A stretch of DNA of 14,828 nucleotides from PNOJ01 sp016706845. GTDB taxonomy: Bacteria; Krumholzibacteriota; Krumholzibacteriia; LZORAL124-64-63. The notes under the pieces are model-generated. The model was not told the origin of the DNA and did no database searches. It was given only the letters and a program-made list of their open reading frames with translations. The translations under genes were made by a program, and so were the position numbers. Shown one piece after another: positions 1 through 6,433 of this stretch. The stretch's first letter is position 1. Each line of letters starts with the position of its first letter. The DNA lies in assembly GCA_016706845.1 (NCBI GenBank), contig JADJIV010000041.1, positions 1-14,828 of the forward strand. Reading direction: 5' to 3'.

Positions 1-8
1 GCCCAACC

Positions 9-14
9 AGGAGG
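9..14 (+). promoter_or_regulatory. Shine-Dalgarno site for the first gene
   Basis: A perfect AGGAGG lies five bases upstream of the GTG at 20. It decides the start of the first gene in favour of this GTG over later internal ATGs. Confidence 0.8.
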
Positions 15-19
15 CTCCC

Positions 20-1273
20 GTGACCCCCGCCCAGATCACCCCGGAAATGACCCTCTTCGAGGTCACCGAGCGCTACCCCGAGACGATCCCGGTCCTGGTG
101 GACCAGGGCTTCAGCCACGTCGCCGACCCCGCCCGGCGCGCCTCCCACGGCAAGATGGTGACCCTGTCGCAGGCCGCCCAGATGCGGGGCAAGGACCTCG
201 ACGCGCTGCTGGCCAGCCTCGGCGGCGCGGTCGCGACCGCCCGGCGCAGCGTCGACCTGACCCTGCAGTCGGCCGACGACGGGCGCATCTTCCCCACGAC
301 GGGCGACATCCGCGTGGCGGGCCTGGTGCCCTGCCCGGTGCGCCTGCCGCTGCTGGAGGCCTTCGACGCCGCCCGCCTCGAAGTCGAACAGCGGTACGGC
401 GTCACCGTCGGCCACCGCCTGGCCGCCGCCAGCATCGGCATGGACGCCGTGCAGAAGGAGATGGACCAACTGCGCGACGAGGCCGACCTGCCGCACGTCT
501 TCGTCTCGGCCGGCTTCGAGGCCTTCTTCGACCGCCGCAACCTGGCCCGCTTCAAGGACCGCGGCGTCTTCGTCGACCGCTCGCCGCGCGGCGTCAACGC
601 CGACTTCGCCGGCCTGGACCTGAAGGACCCCGACGGCCACTACGCGATGATCGCCGTGGTGGCGGCGGTGTTCCTGGTCGACAAGGCGCAGCTGGCCGAG
701 GGGGAGGAGATCCCGCGCTCCTGGGCGGACGTGCTGTCGCCGCGCCTGGCGCGGCGCGTGGCGTTGCCGGTGGGGGACTTCGACCTGTTCAACGGCATCC
801 TCTTGACGACCTGGAAACGCCACGGCGACGAGGGCGTGCGCGCCCTGGCGCGCAGCCTGCTGCGCTCGCAGCACCCCAGCCAGGCCGCCGGCCGCTTCAA
901 GGCGGGCCGCGGCGAGGCGCCCCTGGTGTCGGTCATCCCCTACTTCTTCTCGCGCATGGCCCGCCTGAACCCCGGCGTCGAGGTGGTGTGGCCAGAGGAC
1001 GGCGCAGTCATCAGCCCGATCTTCCTGCTGGAGCGCCGCGACGCGCCGCCGGCGGCGCGCGAGCTGGCCGACTTCTTCTTCTCGCGCGCGACCGGCGAGA
1101 TCCTCAGCCACCGCGGGCTGTTCCCGTCGCTGCTGCCCGAGGTCGTCAACGAGCTGCCGGCCGGCGCCACCTGGCAGTGGCTGGGCTGGGACACGATCCG
1201 CGAGCACGACCTCGGCGAGCTGATCCCGCGGCTGGCCGGCGTGTTCCACGACGCGACGGGGGGCGAGGGATGA
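20..1273 (+). CDS. Cytoplasmic DUF1858 / ABC substrate-binding-like protein
   Basis: This 417-aa protein starts at GTG 20 behind a perfect AGGAGG. Residues about 5-68 resemble the DUF1858 helical domain (pattern ITPEMTLFEVTERYPE, then VLVDQGF), but the CxxC seen in many DUF1858 proteins is absent. Residues about 95-410 look like a periplasmic-binding-protein fold of the iron/sulfate-binding type: a first beta strand at GLVPCPVR (101-108), and later VVAAVFLVDK, a SWADVL segment and a C-terminal ADFFFSRATGEIL region. There is no signal peptide or lipobox, so it should stay in the cytoplasm, which is unusual for a solute-binding fold. Cys105 in VPCPV is the only cysteine. Its stop overlaps the ATG of the GTPase gene (ATGA), and an ABC ATPase follows. 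I infer that it is the ligand- or metal-binding component of a three-protein soluble machine; the ligand is unknown. The fold assignment is fairly sure, the function is not. Confidence 0.75.
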   Translation: MTPAQITPEMTLFEVTERYPETIPVLVDQGFSHVADPARRASHGKMVTLSQAAQMRGKDLDALLASLGGAVATARRSVDLTLQSADDGRIFPTTGDIRVAGLVPCPVRLPLLEAFDAARLEVEQRYGVTVGHRLAAASIGMDAVQKEMDQLRDEADLPHVFVSAGFEAFFDRRNLARFKDRGVFVDRSPRGVNADFAGLDLKDPDGHYAMIAVVAAVFLVDKAQLAEGEEIPRSWADVLSPRLARRVALPVGDFDLFNGILLTTWKRHGDEGVRALARSLLRSQHPSQAAGRFKAGRGEAPLVSVIPYFFSRMARLNPGVEVVWPEDGAVISPIFLLERRDAPPAARELADFFFSRATGEILSHRGLFPSLLPEVVNELPAGATWQWLGWDTIREHDLGELIPRLAGVFHDATGGEG

Positions 1274-2043
1274 GGTTCGTGACCGTCAGCGGGCCGCCGT
1301 CGTCGGGCAAGACGGCGGTGATCCTCAAGACCATCGCGCACGTGCGTCAGGACGGCCCGCACGGGCCGGGCCTGCGCGTGGGCGTGGTGAAGTTCGACTG
1401 CCTCAGCACCCAGGACGACGAGACCTACGCCCGCCACGGCCTGCCGGTGCGCAAGGGCCTGTCCGGCGCCCTCTGCCCCGACCACTACTTCGTCAGCAAC
1501 GTCGAGGAGTGCGTGCAGTGGGGCCGCGGCGAGGGTCTGGACGTGCTGGTGAGCGAGAGCGCCGGCCTCTGCAACCGCTGCTCGCCCTACATCCGCGACG
1601 TGCTGGCGGTCTGCGTCATCGACAACCTCTCGGGCATCGACACGCCGCAGAAGATCGGCCCGATGCTCAAATCGGCCGACATCGTGGTGATCACCAAGGG
1701 CGACGTGGTCAGCCAGGCCGAGCGCGAGGTCTTCGCCGCACGCGTGCGGCGTGTCAATCCCAAGGCCCGCATCCTGCACGTCAACGGCGTCACCGGCCAG
1801 GGCAGCTTCGAGTTCGCCTCGCTGTGGCGCGAGGGCCACGAAGTGGACACCGTCGAGGGCCGGCGCCTGCGCTTCAGCATGCCGGCGGCTTTGTGCAGCT
1901 ACTGCCTGGGCGAGACGCGCATCGGCGCGCAGTACCAGCTCGGCAACGTGCGCAAGATCGACCTCGGCACGGCCGCCGCGACCCTCGAAGTCGACGCCGA
2001 CCGCCAGCGCGGCGCGCCGCTCAGCGGCGGGGAGGGGGCGTGA
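1270..2043 (+). CDS. HypB/UreG-like SIMIBI GTPase (metallochaperone type)
   Basis: This protein has 257 aa. The ATG at 1270 overlaps the preceding TGA, with GGCGAGGG just upstream; longer in-frame extensions would only run through the upstream gene. Walker A is GPPSSGKT (residues 8-15). Residues 95-104 (ESAGLCNRC) match the position of the HypB ENVGNLVCP and UreG ESGGDN segments. SGIDTPQKIGPMLKSADIVV followed by TKGD (142-145) parallels UreG GGDKIPRKGGP...INKTD, with Thr for Asn in the guanine-specificity motif. VNGVTGQG (171-178) matches the late family motif. It has many cysteines: C44, C69, C81, the pair C101/C104, C115 and a C-terminal pair C209/C212 (CSYC). Relatives load Ni or other metals into enzymes (HypB, UreG, CobW). 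I infer metal-linked nucleotide switching between the solute-binding-like protein and the ABC ATPase. Family confidence is high; the client is unknown. Confidence 0.82.
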   Translation: MRFVTVSGPPSSGKTAVILKTIAHVRQDGPHGPGLRVGVVKFDCLSTQDDETYARHGLPVRKGLSGALCPDHYFVSNVEECVQWGRGEGLDVLVSESAGLCNRCSPYIRDVLAVCVIDNLSGIDTPQKIGPMLKSADIVVITKGDVVSQAEREVFAARVRRVNPKARILHVNGVTGQGSFEFASLWREGHEVDTVEGRRLRFSMPAALCSYCLGETRIGAQYQLGNVRKIDLGTAAATLEVDADRQRGAPLSGGEGA

Positions 2044-3026
2044 TGGTGCACCTGGACCTGCTGCGCGGCCTGACCACGGGCGGCCTGCGGACGCAGTGGC
2101 CGTACGCCGAGGGGTTCCTGGGCGAGCGCGGCGTGGAGCTGCCCGAGGCGCCCGCGGTGGCGCTGGCCGACTGCTGCGGCGAGGCGCTGCTCGCGGACCT
2201 CGCGACGTTCCTGACCGAGATGGAGGCCTTCCTGTCCGGCGAGGAGGAGACCGTCGGCGCGATCACGGTCCTGGGCGGCCGCGACAAGCGCGGCGAACCC
2301 GAGCCCGTCCGCGAGCTGACGGTGAGCAAGGGCGACGTCGTCTGCATCGTCGGGCCGACCGGCTCGGGCAAGAGCCGCCTGCTGGCGGACATCGAGTGGG
2401 TGGCCCGCGGCGACACGCCGACGGGCCGGCGCGTGCTCGTCGACGGCCGCGAGGGGGACGAGCGCTGGCGCGCCGGCGGCGACCGCAAGCTCGTCGCCCA
2501 GCTCAGCCAGAACATGAACTTCGTCATCGACATGGGCGTGGGCGATTTTTTGGCCCTGCACGCCGAGAGCCGCCGCGCCGACGACATTCCCGGCAAGGTG
2601 AGCCGCATCTGGCAGGAGGCCAACGCGCTCGCGGGCGAGCCCTTCGCCCTGGACACGCCGGTCACCAGCCTCTCGGGCGGCCAGTCGCGCGCGCTGATGA
2701 TCGCCGACACGGCCGTGCTCTCGCGCTCGCCGGTGGTGCTGATCGACGAGATCGAGAACGCCGGCATCGACCGCCGCAAGGCCCTCGAGGTGCTCGTCGG
2801 CCAGGACAAGATCGTGCTCATGGCCACCCACGACCCGATCCTCGCCCTGATGGGCGACCGCCGCGTGGTCATCGGCGGCGGCGCCATGCGCGACGTCATC
2901 GAGCCCAGCGCCGCCGAGCGCGCCAACCTCGTGGAGCTGCGGGCGCTGGACGCGCGGCTGATGGAGCTGCGGGGGCGGCTGCGGCGGGGGGAGAGGCTGG
3001 ACGTTGAGCCCCGGATCGTCGGTTGA
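2043..3026 (+). CDS. Soluble ABC-type ATPase without partner permease
   Basis: This protein has 327 aa. The ATG at 2043 overlaps the previous TGA as TGATG, with a G-rich Shine-Dalgarno (GGGGAGG) upstream. Residues 1-90 form an N-terminal extension not found in ordinary importer ATPases, with a Cys44-Cys45 pair. The nucleotide-binding domain covers about 90-285: Walker A GPTGSGKS (104-111), Q-loop candidates Q153/Q156, signature LSGGQ (210-214), Walker B VVLIDE (231-236) and H-loop His263 in ATHDP. The D-loop reads ENAGID instead of the usual SALD. The C-terminus (about 286-327) is charged and helical. No transmembrane segments are seen here or in either neighbour, and no permease gene adjoins. 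It is therefore more likely part of a soluble ATPase complex acting on a protein or cofactor than a transporter, though a permease outside the window is possible. Confidence 0.8.
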   Translation: MVHLDLLRGLTTGGLRTQWPYAEGFLGERGVELPEAPAVALADCCGEALLADLATFLTEMEAFLSGEEETVGAITVLGGRDKRGEPEPVRELTVSKGDVVCIVGPTGSGKSRLLADIEWVARGDTPTGRRVLVDGREGDERWRAGGDRKLVAQLSQNMNFVIDMGVGDFLALHAESRRADDIPGKVSRIWQEANALAGEPFALDTPVTSLSGGQSRALMIADTAVLSRSPVVLIDEIENAGIDRRKALEVLVGQDKIVLMATHDPILALMGDRRVVIGGGAMRDVIEPSAAERANLVELRALDARLMELRGRLRRGERLDVEPRIVG

Positions 3027-3644
3027 AGCCTATCCCTGGGCGAATTGTGTCAGGATCTTGCACCAGAATCTTGCCCTTGAACACCGGAAATCATCGAATC
3101 TGCGACCGCTCGCGGGGCCTGTCTGGCTCGAGATTTCCGACCGCGCCGCGGCCTCGATCTTCGCGAGGTGTCCGATGGACCCAACTGACTATTTCGGCCT
3201 TCTGGGCGAGAATGCAACGATCTGGTGGTGGCGGGAGCCAGTGAAGAAGGCATCCAGCGGATTGGAGGTGCCTCGCTGATGCTCGGACGGTATCGAAGCC
3301 GCGTGGCTCGCCATTTCGGTCTTGATCTGGAGATTACCGGAGCAACCGCATCCTCGGTAGCGCGAGTTCATAGCATCGGTGAAGCGAAACACGCCCTTGC
3401 CGCCGGCGGTCCCGGATTCGATGCGCGACGGATCATCTCAAGAATGTGCTACGCATGAATATCCCAAGGTGGTGTCGATCTTTTCACGAGCGCAACGCCG
3501 ACCTCGCGAGAGTCCGATCCTGGTCCGGTTCGAAGCGGCGATTGATCTGAGTACCGTTGACGCCTTCGGTGACGATGCTATCGAGTCATCGACCCCTATC
3601 CAGAACGCTGCTGAGAGTTCGAGAAGGAGCCCAGCCATGGGAAA

Positions 3645-3662
3645 CGTCACGCCCGCGTGACG
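3645..3662. repeat. Perfect 18-bp palindrome (8-bp arms, CC centre)
   Basis: The arms CGTCACGC and GCGTGACG are exact reverse complements around a 2-bp CC centre. The size and symmetry resemble a dimeric regulator's operator. It could also be an RNA stem, but a 2-nt loop makes the full stem unlikely in RNA. It lies in the gene-poor region, more than 700 bases from the nearest gene start. Confidence 0.5.
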
Positions 3663-3845
3663 CTGCGGCCGGTCCGTGCAACCAAGATACTGGCCGAGTG
3701 TCACTGTCAGCCGAGATCTCCTCGCCACGGGCAACGGGGGGACACGATCTAAACCCGAATAGGCCGTAACCCCGTGGACCTGTGTTGCTCAGGATCTTCA
3801 TGCCGACCTGGCCAGCCCCAAGGCTCCTCGTAGCATTTGTGCACG

Positions 3846-3867
3846 GATCGATCGAGGTCGGTCGATC
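3846..3867. repeat. Imperfect inverted repeat
   Basis: The 10-bp arms GATCGATCGA and TCGGTCGATC flank a GG centre, with nine Watson-Crick pairs and one G-T position. It sits in the same gene-poor region. It may be a DNA-binding site or simply GATC-rich sequence; no function is assigned. Confidence 0.3.
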
Positions 3868-4395
3868 GGTCCCGGCGCCACGGCGCAGGCCGGATGACCA
3901 CGTACCTCGAGTCTATCCCATTCGCGGAGATCCGGCTGCGGGTCTGCGCCCACCGGACCTGCTCCCATCTTTGCGACGTCGACGGCGCCTCGAGTATGCC
4001 CGCCTCGCTTTCGAGGAAACAACTGATGCAGGGGTTTCGGAGTATCCCAGCAAGGTCAAGCACCTGCGCGAGGGTTCGGATTCGAGCAGATCCCCGGATT
4101 CGGACGACTGGTCTACGCAAGATCTGATTGATCTGTGACCGTGAGTTGCTGTTCTGAATGATGTTCGACACCCGGCGTTCAGGTGGCGTCCGCGACCAGG
4201 CGAAGCCCATCGGCGAGTTCCGCTTTACATCTACTTCAGACGCTCTAGCCGGTTTCGCATCATAGCGTCATGCTCCCGGGACTGGCGCCAGGTTGGGATG
4301 GTCTTCCCGACTGTTCAGGTATGATGCCTGCGTCGGCCCCGGAGGGCGCGTTTTTTCCCCCACCCCAAACCCTCGAGGCGGATTTTCATCTGAGC

Positions 4396-4401
4396 GGAGG
4401 G
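4396..4401 (+). promoter_or_regulatory. Shine-Dalgarno site that fixes the Omp85 gene start
   Basis: GGAGGG lies four to five bases before ATG 4406. It argues that the true start is 4406, in the signal-peptide frame, and not the internal GTG at 4629 that opens the downstream frame. Confidence 0.7.
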
Positions 4402-4405
4402 ACTC

Positions 4406-5792
4406 ATGACCCGGACGACGCGACGATTTTCCATCCCCACGGGCCCGGCCCTCTGCCTGGTCCTGCTTTGCTGGGCGTTGGCTGTCGCCGGCGGCGGCTG
4501 CCGAAGGCGGCCTCACCCTGCAGGCCATCGAGGTCCGCGGCAACGGCCGCACCTCGTCCGCCGTCGTCGCACGCCAGCTCGGCCTGAACCCCGGCCAGCC
4601 GGTCGACGGCGCGCTGCTGAACGCGGCGGTGGAGGACCTGCGCCGCCGCGAGCTCTTCTCGAGCGTCGCCTTCCACACCCGCCCCGGCGACGAGCGCGGC
4701 GCCGTGGTGCTGGTGCTCGACGTGGTGGAGCGCGGCCCCGACCTGCGCTTCGGCACCGGCCGCTCCGACCTCGACGGCTGGTACCTGATCCCGGTCGAAC
4801 TCTCCCTGGACAACGCGCTGGGCCGCGGCGAAGAAGCCGCCGTGCAGGTGCGCCTCGGCTACCGCCACGCCGGCCTCGCCGCCCACTACCGCGAGGGCGC
4901 CGCTCCCGGCGACACCTGGCGCTGGGGTCTCGACCTGTCCTCGCTCACGACCGACCGCGTCTACTTCGACGGCGGCGTCGAGTACGCCCACCGCGTCGAG
5001 CGCCAGGCGCTCGGCCTGACGCTGGGCCGCCGCCTGGGTCGCGCCTGGAACCTCGAGACGGCGCTGCGCCTCGAAGGGGCCGAGGCCGACTCCACCGGCG
5101 AGGTCTGGCAGGGCGACGAGAACGCGGGTGTGGCCAAGGGCGACGAGGTCGCCTTCGCCGACCTGCCCGTGGACATCGCGGCGGCCGTGGGCCGGCGCGA
5201 ACGCACGCTCCTGCGCACCGACCTGGTGCTCGACACCCGCGTGGGCCTGTGCGCCGGCGCGCCGGCGCGTGGCGTCTGGGGCCGGCTGCGCCTGCAGCGC
5301 ACCGCGGAGCACGACGGCGGCGGTTTCGGCGCCGCGAGCGCCGACCTGCGCCTGTACCGGCCGGCCGGCGGCGGCGTTCTGGCCGGCCGCGCCCTGCTGG
5401 CGACCGTGGGCCGCGACGCCCCCTTCTACGACCGCCTCTACCTGGGCGGGCTGTACTCGGTGCGCGGCGTGCCGAGCCAGTCGCTCAGCGCGCCCGGCGG
5501 CGGCACCTGGTCCTGGCTGACGTCGCTGGAGTACCGCGCAGCGCTGATCGGAGGCGCCGCCGATCCCCGGCTGGCCGCAGCGCTCTTCGTCGACGCGGGC
5601 CGCGCCGGTGGTCCGAATGACACAGTGACTGGCGATGCCGTGGCCGGCGAGACGGCGGCGAGCGTGGGCTGGGGCCTGCGCTGGCGCCTGCTGCCCGACG
5701 TGCGCCTGGGCTTCGACGTCGCCGTGCCGCTGGCCGGCGCTCCCGCCGACGAGTCCTGGCACGCGCACGCCGCCCTGGGATGGACCTTCTGA
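4406..5792 (+). CDS. Omp85-family outer-membrane protein, one POTRA, frameshifted
   Basis: The ATG at 4406 opens a signal peptide (MTRTTRRFSIPTGPALCLVL, then LCWALAVA). At about 4490 the coding frame jumps by one base: removing one G from the GCCGGCGGCGG run gives LAVAAAAAEGGLTLQ and an uninterrupted protein of about 461 aa. Next comes a single POTRA-like domain (repaired residues about 36-105: LTLQAIEVRGNGRTS, then LNPGQPV, then AVEDLRRRELFSSV). A barrel of about 350 residues follows. It contains the Omp85 lid-loop motif YLGGLYSVRG (VRG at 352-354) and ends in Phe, the usual outer-membrane C-terminal signature. Such proteins insert or export polypeptides or lipids at the outer membrane; BamA has five POTRAs and TamA three, so this is a minimal relative. 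Its stop overlaps the next gene (TGATG). The frameshift is probably sequencing error; without repair only 4629-5792 would be translated as barrel. Confidence 0.8.
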
Positions 5793-6433
5793 TGGGCGCG
5801 CGGGGCATCCTGACGGCGACGGTGTTCGCGCTGCTGCTCGCGCTGGGCGGGGGCGGGACCGCAAGCGCGCAGTCGCCGCGCATCATCGCCCTGGAGCCCG
5901 CCCGCACCGATTCGCTGCTGGTCTGCCGCCTGCGCACCGCGGGACTGCCCGGCCCGGAGATCCTCTCGACGCTGCGCAGCGGCCTCTCTTCGGCCGTGGA
6001 CCTGCAGCTCGAAGTGCTCGACGGGCGCGGGCGCGCCATCGACGGCCGCGTGCTGCGCCTGCGCCTGGACTACGACCTCTGGGACGAGGTCTTCAGCATC
6101 GCGCAGGGCGATCGCGACGTGACGCGCCTGCCCGACGACGCGGCCCTGCAGGCCTGGTTCGACCGCACGCCCTGGTTGCCGGTCGCGCCGCTGGCGGCGC
6201 TGGCGAACTCCGGTCCCCTGCGACTGCGCGCCGCCCTGCGGCTGCACGCGATCGCGCCCAGCGAGCGCGAGCGCCTCGGCGAGGTCGTCTCCGGACCGGA
6301 CGGGCAGGAAGTGTCGCTGGGTCTGGGCAAGCTGATCCGCTTCTTCTACCGCGGAGGCGCGCGTGCGGGCGACGGCGCGACGGCCGACTCGACGCCCTTC
6401 GCGCCCGGGGAGCTGGCCCATGCACGGGATTAG
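5792..6433 (+). CDS. Secreted DUF4390-like protein preceding an NtrY-type kinase
   Basis: This 213-aa protein starts at ATG 5792, which overlaps the Omp85 stop. An in-frame ATG at 5780 would add four residues, and neither start has a strong ribosome site. An N-terminal signal peptide (hydrophobic stretch TATVFALLLAL, then TASAQ) predicts a periplasmic protein. The body has alternating beta-type segments (LQLEVLDGRGRAIDGRVLRL; LDYDLWDEVF) and a C-terminal LGLGKLIRFFYRGG segment. Together with its place just before an NtrY-like kinase, this resembles the DUF4390 family, whose members occur beside ntrY-type genes in proteobacteria. Its molecular role is not established; sensing or modulating the kinase in the periplasm is an inference. 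It overlaps the kinase gene by 14 bases. Confidence 0.7.
   Translation: MGARGILTATVFALLLALGGGGTASAQSPRIIALEPARTDSLLVCRLRTAGLPGPEILSTLRSGLSSAVDLQLEVLDGRGRAIDGRVLRLRLDYDLWDEVFSIAQGDRDVTRLPDDAALQAWFDRTPWLPVAPLAALANSGPLRLRAALRLHAIAPSERERLGEVVSGPDGQEVSLGLGKLIRFFYRGGARAGDGATADSTPFAPGELAHARD

Larger units (their letters stand above)
3027..4405. other. Gene-poor, lower-GC intergenic region (about 1.4 kb)
   Basis: This stretch is visibly poorer in G+C than its flanks. Its short open frames on both strands (longest about 150 codons, 3749-4210 minus) lack third-position GC bias, good ribosome sites and any family resemblance. I recognise no tRNA, rRNA, tmRNA, RNase P RNA or CRISPR repeat. It contains a perfect 18-bp palindrome at 3645-3662, an imperfect inverted repeat at 3846-3867, a GATCTG direct repeat near 4121-4135, and a T6 run at 4351-4356 followed by C5, about 50 bases before the next start. 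It may be a decayed insertion, a large regulatory leader or an unrecognised structured RNA. I cannot tell which. Confidence 0.6.

Noticed and set aside
940..1839. Long minus-strand open frame opposite the first two genes
   Set aside because: It spans two real genes in antisense and its Ala/Val/His/Asp-rich translation is typical of shadow frames in GC-rich DNA.
3225..3458. Plus-strand open frame of 77 codons in the gene-poor region
   Set aside because: It lacks the third-position GC bias of real genes here, has no ribosome site, an in-frame stop lies just upstream, and no family resemblance is seen.
3520..3545. GGTTCGAA reminiscent of a tRNA T-loop
   Set aside because: No matching T-stem, anticodon arm or acceptor stem can be folded around it.
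3782..4138. Plus-strand open frame of 118 codons
   Set aside because: Pro/Arg-rich translation without recognisable domain, overlapping other equally weak frames; no Shine-Dalgarno sequence.
3749..4210. Minus-strand open frame of 153 codons
   Set aside because: Low-complexity Arg/Ser-rich translation, no ribosome site, codon use unlike neighbouring genes.
4336..4356. Possible terminator before the T6 run at 4351-4356
   Set aside because: Only a four-base GCCC/GGGC stem can form next to the T-run, too weak for an intrinsic terminator.
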